Position numbers and translations under genes: made by a program. This document shows positions 1 to 10,275 of a stretch of 24,407 bases of DNA, in pieces. Origin of the DNA: Cochliopodium minus (Eukaryota; Discosea; Himatismenida; Cochliopodiidae); contig JAMYWO010000222.1 of the NCBI GenBank assembly GCA_024220525.1, positions 44,994 through 69,400 of the forward strand, written 5' to 3'. The notes beneath the pieces are model-generated. The model saw only the letters and a list, made by a program, of their open reading frames with translations, was not told the DNA's origin and searched no databases. Within the stretch, counting starts at the first letter, position 1. Each line of letters opens with the position of its first letter.

Positions 1-1695
1 AAAAATTGAGAAATTAATCTCTCTGATGGAAGAAAAATCTTCATTGGTAATAAGAGATTATTTGATGAGAAATGATCTTTGTTTTGATGAATTGGGATTG
101 ATAGAATTGTTCGAGATTTTATATTTTTCAAAAGAAATTGAAGATAAATTTTTGAAAGCAAATATAGGGATAGAGATTGAAAATAAAATTGAAAATGTGG
201 AAGTAATTGAATTGGGTATAGTATCCATTTAATATTATAAAATTTTTTTTTTTTCACTGAAATAATTATTAAAATATAAAATTATATTAATCGTAAAAAA
301 AATATTAATCAAGGATTAACAATTAAAAGATTGGATGAGATGGGATTGGAGAAAGAAAGAGAATGGATGATCATGATTTTCAAAGAGTTCCAATGCACAA
401 TGAATCAGATGAACCAAATTAACTTTTCAAAGGATCTTTTCAAAATTATTTTTTCTACGCATAAAGATAATCATTTAGAAAATATTTTTAAAGACATTTT
501 AAATGAAGATGGAGAAATTGAAAATGATCAAGAAGAAGAGAATAATATAGAAGAAATTGTTGATAAATTTTGGGATGAGAAAGAAAAAAATGGAGATTAT
601 GTTGTAAATTGTGGAGATGGGAAATCAGTAAAGTTTCATAGATTCATTTTGACCTTATTGCCCTATTTTTACCATGAATTAAACTCGAGCAAATTTTTCA
701 ATGATAAAAATGAGCATAATACAAATCTTTCTTCAAATGCTTTCAATGATTTTGCACAGATAATTTATACGAGAGAAACGGATCATTTTGATGGGTTGAG
801 TGCTTTGGAACTTTTGGATAAAGAAAATGGGATTTATTTTTATTTCGATTACAATGACATTTTGCTTAAAAAACTTCCAAAGAATCTTGCTTGAAATCCC
901 TTATGTATGGAATCCAAAATGAAAACGAAGAAATCCAAAATTTTTGCCTGAAAAAATTTAGCCAACATAAAGAAGAATTGATGCAAGAAATACCCAAAAG
1001 ATTCAAAGTTTCAGACCAGAATATTCTCTATCAATTTATAATTAATTGTTTGTATTCCAGTTTGGAAATGAACAACATACAAAGCCCCGTAATCCATTAT
1101 TATTCCAAAAGCGAAATTCTTGACCATTCTCACTATAAACAGCTATCTAATTGGTATTTCGAAAAAGGAGACAAGTATTTGGATCTTGTTTACGGTTCAT
1201 CTGGCGTAAAGTTTGACGTGAATACTTTTCACACAAAAACTAAGCATTTGAATAACCTCTTGGTCGTCATCAAAACATCTGAAAACTACATTTTTGGTGG
1301 TTACACTCAACGTAATTGGTACCATCTCAAAGACATGTATATTAGATCGGATAAAAATTCTTCTCTTTTTTCTTTGGTTTCTTATTCCAGCAAAATCCCT
1401 ACTTTGTGCAAAGTAAAACATTACAAAAGGGCCATTGTTTGTTCTAATAATTTTGGACCCATTTTTGGTTCTTCTGAATCAGGAAAATGTAAAAACTTTA
1501 TTATCAATTTATTCTATTTATTTATCCTTTCTTTTAGATTTTGATTTGAAAATCTTCACCTCCAATGGAATTACTTTTGGATCCAATTACTATAATTATC
1601 CTGACTTATCTTACAAGATAGGAAGATTGTCAAATTCTCAAACTTTTGTTGTTTCGCATATTGAAATTTATCAAATTAAAAGTTTTGAAAATTAA
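1..1695 (+). pseudogene. BTB-TLDc protein, copy 1 (5' partial, frameshifted)
   Basis: The reading uses three exons: 1-215 (cut by the window edge), 314 to about 1488, and 1538-1695. The introns start GTATAG and GTAAAA, both phase 1 and matching copy 2. The parts are a family-specific helical N-terminal domain, a BTB domain (DYVVNCGDGKSVKFHRFIL, followed by an aromatic-rich helical tail) and a TLDc domain (FGG motif near 1293, final strand DLKIF in the last exon). Compared with copy 2, 34 bp are missing after position 871, with a 3-bp CTT microhomology at the break. This shifts the frame and puts TGA at 892-894; the correct frame resumes from about 891. BTB proteins commonly serve as cullin-3 adaptors, and TLDc proteins are linked to V-ATPase regulation and oxidative stress; the role here is inferred only. 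It is either a pseudogene, a truncated N-terminal/BTB protein, or an assembly indel. Confidence 0.75.
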
Positions 1696-1745
1696 TAAAC
1701 AATTTAATATTATAATATATTTATATTAATATAAATTATAAAAAA

Positions 1746-3880
1746 ATGAGAGAAGTTATTGAGAAACGTGTTCAAAAAAAAATGAAATTGGTTGGAAATA
1801 ATGATTCGAGAAACGAGAATGAGAAAGATAAAACCATTGCAGAGATTATTTTGGGAAGATTGAAGAATAATTTGAAAGATTTGAAGAGATTCAAACATCT
1901 CACCTTCAAAGATAAAAAGGGAAATGAAATTCTTTTTTTGGAGGAGATTCTTATTTCAAAGGATTTGAATAAGGAAAAAATTGAGAAATTAATCTCTCTG
2001 ATGGAAGAAAAATCTTCATTGGTAATAAGAGATTATTTGATGAGAAATGATCTTTGTTTTGATGAATTGGGATTGATAGAATTGTTTGAGATTTTATATT
2101 TTTCAAAAGAAATTGAAGATAAATTTTTGAAAGCAAAAATAGGGATAGAGATTGAGAATAAAATTGAAAATGTGCAAGTAATTGAATTGGGTATAGTATC
2201 CATTTAATATTATAAATATTTTTTTCTTTCACTGAAATAATTATTAAAATATAAAATAAAAAAATAAAAATCTTGATCATTAAGAAAATGAAAAAAGTTT
2301 AAAGATGTGAATAATCCATCTTTATAAACAAAACTTTTTCTAAAAAAAAAATTTTTAACAAAGGATCAACAATTAAAAGATTGGATGAGATGGGTTTAAA
2401 ATATGAAAGAGAATGGATTATAGTGAAATTCAAAATAAGAACACCATCGATGGAAGAGGTGGAAAAACTCAATTTTTCAGTGGATCTTTTCAAACATCTG
2501 TTCTGCGTTCAAGAAGAAAACCACCTCAAAGACATTTTCGAAAATACATTAGATATTCAAACAAAAAGTAAAATTACAGTAAAAAAGGAAGAAGAGAAGA
2601 AAATAGAAGAAATTGTTAAAAAATTTTGGGATGAGAAAGAAAAAAATGGAGATTATGTTGTAAATTGTGGAGATGGGCAATCAGTCAAGTTTCACAGATT
2701 CATTTTGACCTTATTGCCCTATTTTAATCACGAATTAAACTCTAGCAATTTTTTCAATGATAAAAATGAGCATAATACAAATCTTTCTTCAAATGCTTTC
2801 AATGATTTCGTACAGATTATTTATACGAGAGAAATGGATCATTTTGATGGGTTGAGTGCTTTGGAACTTTTGGATAAAGAAAATGGGATTTATTTTTATT
2901 TCGATTACAATGACATTTTGCTTAAAAAACTTGAAAACATCATGTTGAATAAACTGAGTAATCCTTCCAAAGAATCTTGCTTGGGATCTCTTTTGTATGG
3001 AATCCAAAATGAAAACGAAGAAATAAAACAAACTTGTTTGAAGGAATTCTATGAACACAAAGAAGAATTGATGCCAGATATCCCCAAAAAATTATCTGTT
3101 TCAGATCAATCCATTCTCCTCCATTTTATTTTAAATAATTTTTGTAATCATTTACAAAAAAAATCTATTTCAAATCTTTTCGATGAATTTAGTAATATTT
3201 TACAAGAAATTCACTTTCATCAATTGTCTGAATGGTATCTTTCTAATAACAAAATTACCAGAAAAATATTTTCCGCTGATGGTGAAAGTTTCAGCATGAA
3301 AACTTTTCATAAATTGACCGATCCTTTCAACAATATCATAGTAGTTATCAAAACAACTGAAAATTATATTTTTGGTGGACATACTAACTACAATTTTTCT
3401 AAGGTTGAAAATAGTATTTGTAAAAAAGATAGCTATTCTTCCCTATTTTCTTTCGTTTCTTGTTCAAATAGAAACCCTAAATTCTCCAAAATTAAATATT
3501 CCACAAGGGCTGTTTGTTGTTTAGAAGATGGATTTTCTTTTGGAACTGATTCAACTTTTAAATGTAGAAATAACTTATTTCTAAAAGTTTATTTTATATT
3601 TGTTTTCATTTTTATTTTTAATTTTATTTTTTTATTTCATTTTTAATTTTAAATTTTAATTTTGTTTTTTTATTTTAATATATTATTTTATTTAATTTTA
3701 TTTTTTTTTATTTTTATTTTTTATTCAGATTTTGATTTGAAAATATTTTCTAAAAATGGAAAAACTTATGGAAGGAATGATTATCATTGTTATGGATTAA
3801 ACTATGACATCGGAAGGTTGACAAACAAAGAAGAGTTTGAAGTGTCAAACATAGAAGTTTACAGAATCATAAACAAATGA
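1746..3880 (+). CDS. BTB-TLDc domain protein, copy 2 (intact)
   Basis: Three exons, 1746-2190, 2364-3563 and 3729-3880, give 598 aa; both introns are phase 1. The ATG at 1746 follows an A-rich run. Residues about 1-150 form a charged helical domain that I do not recognise. A linker with acidic and lysine runs leads to the BTB domain (about 215-320: FWDEKEKNGDYVVNCGDG, HRFILTLLPYF, IIYTRE). A helical BACK-like stretch follows, then TLDc from about residue 430 (FSADGESFSMKTFH, YIFGGHT, SLFSFVS, and in the last exon DLKIFSKNG and a closing VSNIEVYRI strand). The first intron joins what otherwise looks like two genes: splicing at GTATAG and AAG gives a continuous frame in both copies. Family knowledge suggests a substrate adaptor (BTB) and a V-ATPase or oxidation-related module (TLDc); the actual target is unknown. 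It ends 113 bp tail-to-tail from the phosphatase-like gene. Confidence 0.85.
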
Positions 3881-3993
3881 AAAAAAAAATTTAAAAAATA
3901 AAAAACAAAATAAAAATAAAAAACAAAAAATCTAAACAATAAATTAAATTTTTTAGTAATAAACAAATAATTATATCGAACGAAGACATTTCT

Positions 3994-6075
3994 TCAATTC
4001 AAAATGATTTCCATCTCGATTTTGCTACGGTTCTTGTGAGATTTGTTTCTCTGGTAACGCCTATAAAACAAAAAGAATACAAAACCAACAAAAAGACCAG
4101 CAAAAATGGAAAAGAAGATGGAATAAGAAACAAAGTTGGCATGGGTATGGTTGTAATAATGTTCGAGTTCACTTGGGCAAGCGTCTTCTATCAAATTTTC
4201 TGTGCACATCTTCATCCATCTTTCGAGGGGCGTGGCGAGCACTCCTGCGTGGAACCTTTTGAATTTATAGAAGGTGCATTCTGGTTTACAATACGTGAGA
4301 TTGAATTGTACATCTAAAATTTTGATTTTTTTTTCAATAATTTTTATTTTTTCTTTATTTTTTAGTTTTTATTTTATTTTAAGCAGTTTTTTTTATTTCT
4401 TCAATTTTCAATTTTTATTTTTATTTTTTATTATTATTTTATTTTTAAATTTGTTTTTTAATTTTTATTTTTTAATTTTTTATTTTTTTTAATATATTTT
4501 ATTTTTCTTTATTTTCTTTATTATTTATCATTTTTTATTTTTTATTTTTTATTTTTTTTAATATCAATTATTATTTTTGTTTTTTAATTATTATTTTTCT
4601 ATTTTAAATTTTAAATTTTGATTTTTTTATTTTTTATTTTTTTATTTATTTATTTTTACTTTATTTTTTATTTTGTATTCTTACTTTGATAATAAAACTT
4701 TAGTTTGTAGTGATCAAGAGAGGTGTTGGACATGAATTTTTCATCCAAAACATTTTCGTCATAATAAACCTCTATTTCCAAATGAGAAGAAAATGGAGCA
4801 TTAGAAAAGAAAGGATATCTAATCAAAATAAAAACGAAAATAAATAAAAATGAAATTAAAAATAAAAAAATTCAAAATAAAAACCTAATAAAAAAAATAA
4901 AAAAAAATAATAGTAAATGAATATAAAATTTAAAAATAAAATTCAAAATAAAAACCTAATTAAAAAATAAATAAATAATAAATAAATAAATATATAATAA
5001 ATAAATAATAAATAAATAATAAAAAAATAAATGAATAAAATAATGATTAAAGTAAAAATAAATGATTAAAAAAATAATAAAATAATGTAAAAAATTAAAA
5101 GTAAATGAAAAAAAAAATAAAAAAATAAGTAAAAACCTTAACAAAGAAGCCAAACTTCTTATGTTTTTGTCATCGGAACTGTAAGCCAAAAGTTTCTTAG
5201 GAGGAACTTTACTTTTGTTTTCTCTGAAAGAAATGAGGTGATCGATGTTCTGAGAAATTTCTTTGAGGAGATTTGTGGAGACCAAACTTCCGATCATGTA
5301 ATCGTTAGAAGTGAAGGTGTAGTTTTGTATGGCGGAATATATTTTGAAGATTTGGTGGATGTGGTCTGTTGAAATGTTTTTTGGGATGTGTCCGTATAAG
5401 TTGTGTCTTCGAGCACAATAAAGCGGGTAATATATTTCTAAACCAAAAAAGAAAAAAATAATAAAGTTTAATAATCTTTCAATAAATAAAAAAAAATAAA
5501 ATAAAAATAAAATAATTTTAATTGAATAAAATTTTAAATAATGAAAAAAAAATAAAACACAAAATTAAAATCAATAATAAATAAAAAAAAAAAAAGAACC
5601 AAATAAAAAAACTGGAAAGATAAAAAAATAAAAAATAAAATCAAAAATAAAAATAAATGATAAAAAAAATAAAAATAAAAAATTTTAAAAAATAATAATA
5701 AAAATATAAATAAAAATAAATAATAAAAAAATCACAAAATAAAAAATAAAAATAAAATAAAAATAAAAAATAAAAAATAAAAAATAAACAAGAAGAAATA
5801 CTCATTAAAAAATTAACGAAATTTAAAATATTTATTTTTATTACGATCCACGTAAGAAAGTTGATGTCTAAACAAAAGTTTGTTTGAAGAACAAATGTAA
5901 TTTTTGTATCTGTGGATTCCTCCCATTTTATCCATTGCAATGTTTGATGCAAGCTTTTCGATGTCTTGTAAAAAGGACAATTATGATAAGCTAGGAAAGT
6001 ACAAAAAATAAAAATAAAAAATAAAAAATAAAAAAATAAAAAATAAAAAATAAAATAAAATAAAAATAAAAAAAT

Positions 6076-6107
<32 letters not shown>

Positions 6108-7028
6108 TAAAAAAAATAAAAATAAAAAAATAAAAAATAAAAAATTGATACAAATAAAAATAAAAATAAAAAATTGAACAAAAACCATATTTTACATTGT
6201 AAAACATAATCTTGATCTAAATCAGAAGAATGAACGGGTATGATTTGCAAAGGATTCGAAGAATTTTTTTCCGCATCGTCAAAAAACCCTCTGACAAAAG
6301 CATTAAGAGATTGAAAGTTTCTGTCCCGTTTTATCGACTTCAAATAAATGTTTTCAAATTCTTTTGTAACGTCATCTTGTATGAGAGATATTTCTTTGAT
6401 GTATTTTCTTCTCAGTGAAAGACCCACGTTGTATGATTCTTCTAATCCCAATTTTGTTAGTTCTCCTGGTGCCTCTATTTTTTTTTTTGTTAATTTTTTT
6501 TAATTTTTCAATGTTAAAAAAAAAATTTTTTGCAATTTTTTTTGTACAAAATTTGATTCTTTGAGAAATTTCTTTAAAATATTATTTGTTTTAATGATGT
6601 TTTATTTGTTTTTTTTTTTTCGTGATTTTTTTATCATTTTATATTTTTCAGTTCAAAAATTATAATTAAATCTTTCAACGATTGAGTATTTGATGTGGAT
6701 ATTATCAATTCACCATTAAATATGATGGTTATAAATTTATATTTATTGTGGATAAATTTTATTTAAGACCAATATATTTGAAGGGTTGAAATTTAAGAAC
6801 AATTAAATATGCCAATATCTAAAATAAGAATTTGGATATGATTGATTCATTAATTTTACCTGTCCAATTGTATAAATAATTTTTTTTGGGTATATACATA
6901 GGAGAAATGTCTCCATGATTGATTATGGTCGCCACCATCATCAATTCCTCTTTCGATTCAACACAGGAGAATAATATACATAGTATGATAGAAATAAATA
7001 GGAGAGATGTTGTGCATCTTTTGAACAT
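3994..7028 (-). CDS. Histidine acid phosphatase-like type I membrane protein, probably catalytically inactive
   Basis: Six exons on the minus strand: 7028-6860, 6474-6196, 5990-5802, 5437-5137, 4818-4685, 4313-3994 (463 aa). All phases match. The ATG at 7028 opens a signal peptide (hydrophobic residues about 8-22). The fold is that of lysosomal/prostatic acid phosphatase: a motif at INHGDISP, then PGELTKLGLEESYNVGLSLR, a DR motif in KSIKRDRNFQS, the PVHSSD segment, the CPFY segment, and LAYSSDDKNIRSL. A luminal Cys-rich part with NHT is followed by a TM helix (SIFFSIFAGLFVGFVFFLF) and a basic cytosolic tail, as in lysosomal acid phosphatase. The family's RHGxRxP is NHGDISP here and the catalytic HD is DD, so two arginines and the acid-base histidine region are lost while the nucleophilic His remains. 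I infer a pseudoenzyme or a very altered enzyme in the endolysosomal membrane. The exon 3/4 junction (donor in ATGA-GTATTT) is the least certain. Confidence 0.82.
5991..6195 (-). repeat. T5-6A-rich intron of the phosphatase-like gene
   Basis: On the minus (sense) strand this intron is a run of TTTTTATTTTTTATTTTTA, as in introns of the plus-strand Roco and kinase genes. The other introns of this gene (4314-4684, 4819-5136, 5438-5801) are similar but less regular. The long Phe/Tyr-rich open frames across them are artefacts of this composition. Confidence 0.8.
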
Positions 7029-7479
7029 ATAATACCTGTAAGTTGTGAATATATATTGTTAATGTAAATGGATTTGAAAATTATGATTGATTTTTTACAT
7101 AAATGTCTTTTTTAGGATGGAAGAGGGAAATGATTCCAAATTTTTTTTTTTAAACACAAAAATTAAATCTTGTCAACGTGTTTGCATTTCAATTTTGAAA
7201 TTTTAATTAACCTTTCTTTATCATATGTTGTATTTGCTTTAAAAAATGATTGAATTAATTTACAACTAATAGAATTCCAACATCTTTTTTAGCGGATATT
7301 AATTTAAAACCAATTTTTTAAATAATTGTACTTTTCAAAGAACTCAAAGAATTTTTTTTGTAATTTAATTTTGATTACTTTTTTTGTTTGCATTTAAACT
7401 TTGACCAACTAAAAAAAAAAAAATTTGATCAAATAAAATAAAAAAAAATAAAAAACAAGTTCAAGAAAAATTTAAATCA
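7029..7479. promoter_or_regulatory. Divergent intergenic region between phosphatase-like gene and SelW-like gene
   Basis: This stretch of 451 bp separates two divergently transcribed genes, so it should hold both promoters. It is AT-rich with several A and T tracts (for example the A-rich run just before 7480). No specific promoter motif could be identified. Confidence 0.4.
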
Positions 7480-7731
7480 ATGAGCGAACTTCCAAAGATA
7501 GTGGTCAATACATGTGATAGTTGCCAAGGAGCCAAAGATATTTCTGATCTCATAGAAACTTTCAAAGGAAAAGCCATCGTTGAATTGAATCTGAAGCCAA
7601 AACATTATAATGAAAGATACTGTGTTATGAGTGTGGATGTAATCAAAAATGGAAACAAGAAGAAATATAATAAAAGAGGAAAAGAATATCCCAATGAGAA
7701 TGATTTGAATCAATATTTGAATGATTTTTAA
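7480..7731 (+). CDS. SelW/Rdx-family thioredoxin-like protein, copy 1 (Cys form)
   Basis: An intronless 83-aa protein. The ATG at 7480 is preceded by an A-rich leader. Near the N-terminus lies a beta strand followed by a CxxC motif (NTCDSCQGA, Cys12 and Cys15), at the position where selenoprotein W has CxxU. The C-terminal half has the family pattern of a strand ending in a short basic hairpin and Gly (DVIKNGNKKKYNKRGKEYP) followed by a helix. Length fits SelW/Rdx proteins (about 85-100 aa). Members are small thioredoxin-fold proteins thought to take part in thiol redox reactions with glutathione or 14-3-3 partners. Both residues are Cys codons (TGT/TGC), so no selenocysteine recoding is required. 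Assignment rests on pattern similarity, not a search. Confidence 0.7.
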   Translation: MSELPKIVVNTCDSCQGAKDISDLIETFKGKAIVELNLKPKHYNERYCVMSVDVIKNGNKKKYNKRGKEYPNENDLNQYLNDF

Positions 7732-7844
7732 ATTAAAGTACAAAAAACGAACAAATTATTCATTTCGAGTATATTTATCCTTTGAATTAAAAAATTTTTC
7801 AAAATATAACATTTGTTTGACTAGATTTAAAATAAAACCTACAA

Positions 7845-8180
7845 TTATCCCTAACGGTGAAAGTTAAAGAAAAGCCTCAATTTTATTTACACATCCAAAA
7901 GTGTTTAATTCTACCAAGCCAAAATAATACTTTTTCAAATCATAAATCTTTTAAATTGAAAAAATAGCAGAGGTCAAAAAAGTGTTTGGATCAATACAAA
8001 CAAAAAATGATACAATTATCATTGAAATGAATAATGAAAAATATAATAAATTTATTCGATGAAAAAAATTTTTTACAAAGTTTTTATATTGAAAAAAAAA
8101 ATTGCAAGAAAGAACTTTAGTGCAGACTGTTACACTGCAAAAATAAGGAGAACAGCCTGCACTTTCACCGTTAGGGATAA
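7845..8180. repeat. Inverted-repeat element (20-bp perfect arms), MITE-like or structured locus
   Basis: Positions 7845-7864 (TTATCCCTAACGGTGAAAGT) are the exact reverse complement of 8161-8180. The similarity extends imperfectly a few bases outward (CTAC before both arms, with one indel). The arms are clearly more GC-rich than their surroundings. The enclosed 296 nt hold another hairpin (8119-8163) and a short palindrome (8006-8023). No target-site duplication was obvious. It could be a small non-autonomous transposon, a hairpin RNA locus, or a remnant of an inverted duplication. Confidence 0.6.
8119..8163 (-). ncRNA. Candidate hairpin RNA (13-bp stem)
   Basis: AGTGCAGACTGTT at 8119-8131 pairs with AACAGCCTGCACT at 8151-8163 across a 19-nt loop. 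The single mismatch is A-C on the plus strand but becomes a G-U pair on the minus strand, so a minus-strand transcript would be fully paired. The stem is unusually GC-rich for this window. No known RNA family was recognised; expression is unknown. Confidence 0.3.
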
Positions 8181-8399
8181 GGTAGAAATTTTAATCAACA
8201 AAACTAAAGAAACAAATTTTTTTTTTGATTTCTATTCTACGGATTTATTCAAAAGATATTTTGTTTGAAAATTGTAAATAGAAGAATTTCTCTGGATGAT
8301 GGCTTATTGAATAAGTTTGAAAAAAAACATTTTGAATAAACAATAAAAACAAAAGAAATAAATAAATTAAAAAAAAAAACGAAAATTAATCAATAAAAA

Positions 8400-8651
8400 A
8401 TGAGTGAACTTCCAAAGATAGTGGTCAATACATGTGATAGTTGCCAAGGAGCCAAAGATATTTCTGATCTCATAGAAACTTTCAAAGGAAAAGCCATCGT
8501 TGAATTGAATCTGAAGCCAAAACATTATAATGAAAGATACTGTGTTATGAGTGTGGATGTAATCAAAAATGGAAACAGCAAGAAATTTAATAAAAGAGGA
8601 AACGAATATCCCAATGAGAATGATTTGAATCAATATTTGAACGATTTTTAA
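8400..8651 (+). CDS. SelW/Rdx-family thioredoxin-like protein, copy 2 (Cys form)
   Basis: An 83-aa intronless near-duplicate of the gene 920 bp upstream. Only three residues differ (Lys to Ser, Tyr to Phe and Lys to Asn, all in the basic hairpin near residues 60-70), and DNA identity in the first 170 bp is complete apart from one synonymous change close to the start (gcg/gtg region codon 2-3). The CxxC motif (TCDSC) is unchanged. The flanks differ, so the copy arose either by a short duplication covering little beyond the coding region or by gene conversion that keeps only the coding part uniform. Function as for copy 1. Confidence 0.7.
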   Translation: MSELPKIVVNTCDSCQGAKDISDLIETFKGKAIVELNLKPKHYNERYCVMSVDVIKNGNSKKFNKRGNEYPNENDLNQYLNDF

Positions 8652-8858
8652 ATTATAATTAAGAATTCTTATAGACCATTCCAATTAAAGAATTATTAAT
8701 GTATTGAATACAAGAAAAAATTTTTTTGATTAAAGTTCAATTGATAAACAAATCTTGATCATTAAAACCTTTTTTGATCAAATTATCTATATCTGAGTCC
8801 CTCATCAGTCTCAACCAATTTATTCCACGTATCAAGTTAAAAAATTAAAAAAAAAAAA

Positions 8859-9657
8859 ATGAAGAAATTCTTACAAAAGTTGGATGCTTATCCAAAGGTA
8901 TTGGATGAATTTAGAGAAAAGACATTGAGTGGTGCAATAGGTGAAGATATCATTCAATCAATTTAAAAATATGAATGTTGATCTAACAAGTATATTTTAT
9001 ACTATTGACAAATTTTGATGAATAATAAAGCCTTATCTGATATTATTCATTTATAATGAGTCATTTCAATTCTCTTCAAAAAAATTTTGAACATCATATT
9101 TTGATAGAGAAAAAAATAACATACAAAATTGATTAATGAACATTATTTTTAAAGATATCGATCTATTCTATAACCAGATCTTTTATTTTCTTACAAATTT
9201 TTGAAATATTGATATTATATTCAATTTTCTTACCATATAATTTATATAAACTCAATATTTCTTTGAATAGTATCATTAATATGTGGCTTGATAATCTTAT
9301 GGTTGTTCATCTCAGAATTATCACTCTATCTGAGCACAGAGGTGAAACCACAATTATATGTAGACACAACAAGAGGAGAAAAGATGAGAATAAATCTAGA
9401 TGTCACCTTCCCATCAATACCATGTGCATGTATAAAAAAAAAAAAATTTTTAATTTATTGTATTTCTCTGAAAAAAAATAATTGAAATTATAATTTTTGA
9501 TATCTTTCTTTTGATCAATCTTCTTTTCTCTTTTGATGAAAAGATTTGAGTCTTGATACCATGGACGTTTCTGGAGAGCATCAGACTGATATAGCCCACA
9601 ACGTCTTCAAAAAGAGGATGAGGGATGGGAAGCCTGTGGCAGTTGAAAGACAAAATT
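8859..9657 (+). CDS. ERGIC3/Erv46-like cargo receptor, 5' part only
   Basis: Three exons, 8859-8940, 9271-9429 and 9544-9657, with phase-1 introns. Exon 1 reads MKKFLQKLDAYPKVLDEFRE, the typical ERGIC3/Erv46 start. Exon 2 gives the first transmembrane helix (SLICGLIILWLFISELSLYL) and the start of the luminal domain (STEVKPQLYVDTTRGEKMRI, then FPSIPCA). Exon 3 continues YLSLDTMDVSGEHQTDIAHN and VFKKRMRDGKPVAVE. The Erv41-Erv46 complex cycles between ER and Golgi in COPII/COPI vesicles and retrieves escaped ER proteins. About 118 residues are present of a protein usually near 380 aa; the remaining luminal domain and second TM helix are not found downstream, where T-rich repeats and an unrelated kinase follow. 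So the gene is either broken by an assembly join or truncated. Without splicing, the first exon alone would look like a 35-aa ORF. Confidence 0.82.
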
Positions 9658-10275
9658 GTAATTACAATAAATTTATTTGAATTTTAAAGCATTTTTATAA
9701 GTTTTAATTGTATTTTTAACTATTGTAATTTATGTAACTTTTATTTTATTCTTTTATTTTATTTTTATTTTAGATTTATTTTTATTTACTAAACTTTTTT
9801 TTTTACATTTATTTTTATTTTTAAATATTTTAGTTTATTCAACTTTTTTTTATTTTTATATCTTATTTTATATTTATTGTTATTTCTTTTTTTATATTTA
9901 TTTTTTAATTTTTATTTTTATTTCTTATTTTATTTTATTTATTTAATTTCTTATTTTATATTTATTTTTAATTTTTAATTTAATAAACCTTTTTTAATTT
10001 TTTCATATTTATTTTTTCATATTTAATTTTTAAATATATTTATATTTATTATTCATTTATATTTATTTTATTTTTTATTTTTTATTTTTTATTAAAGTAT
10101 TTTTTATTTTTTATTTTTTATTTTTTATTTTTTATTTTTTATTTTTTATTTTAATAAAAAATAAAAAATATTTTTTATTTTTTATTTTTTATTTTTTATT
10201 TTTTATTTTTTATTTTTTATTTTTTATTTCATTTTATTTTTTGTTAATTTTTATTTTCTATTCTTCATTTGAAAG
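9658..10275. repeat. T-rich low-complexity region with T6A heptamer array
   Basis: No exon is visible. The first 400 bp are mixed TTTTATTTT sequence; 10078-10228 is an array of TTTTTTA units interrupted at 10153-10170 by an A-rich stretch of the opposite orientation (TAATAAAAAATAAAAAATA). ERGIC3 coding sequence ends on one side and a kinase C-lobe begins on the other, so an assembly join probably lies here. The 24-nt segment around TTATTAAAGTATTTTTTATT occurs both near 10087 and near 11636. Confidence 0.7.

Larger units (their letters stand above)
1..3880 (+). repeat. Tandem duplication of BTB-TLDc gene unit
   Basis: Sequence from position 1 realigns at 1976, a period of about 1975 bp. First-exon DNA is nearly identical between units (a few substitutions over about 215 bp) and the start of the intron is conserved. 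The TLDc part has diverged much more. A third copy of exon 1 occurs at 12256-12577. Confidence 0.85.
7732..8399. other. Spacer between the two SelW-like copies
   Basis: No convincing gene lies here. A 69-aa open frame at 8059-8268 has no recognisable family and is lysine-rich. The spacer contains the inverted-repeat element and hairpin described separately, plus a 7-bp-arm palindrome at 8006-8023. Confidence 0.5.

Noticed and set aside
331-345. TTG as start codon for the BTB part of copy 1
   Set aside because: The frame is continuous upstream to a splice acceptor at 313, so it is an internal exon and needs no start codon.
4036-4492. Plus-strand ORFs opposite the end of the phosphatase-like gene
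   Set aside because: They are antisense shadows of the last exon and its T/A-rich intron.
5641-6207. Phe/Tyr-rich membrane-like ORF of 188 aa on the minus strand
   Set aside because: Most of it is translated T-rich intron; only the part at 5990-5802 is a real exon of the phosphatase-like gene.
7845-7864. CCCTAA/TTAGGG hexamer inside the inverted-repeat arms as telomeric sequence
   Set aside because: Only one hexamer per arm, no tandem array, and it is internal to a gene-bearing region.
7990-8060. SECIS element for the SelW-like genes (ATGA near a hairpin)
   Set aside because: The genes have Cys codons at both redox positions and no in-frame TGA; the hairpin lacks the full SECIS core.
8059-8268. 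69-aa ORF in the spacer between SelW-like copies
   Set aside because: It overlaps the inverted-repeat element, has no recognisable domain and no coding-like composition.
9561-9680. The 39-aa ORF as a kinase N-lobe (KPVAVE resembling VAVK) for the orphan C-lobe
   Set aside because: The spliced context YLSLDTMDVSGEHQTDIAHN identifies it as the ERGIC3 luminal domain.
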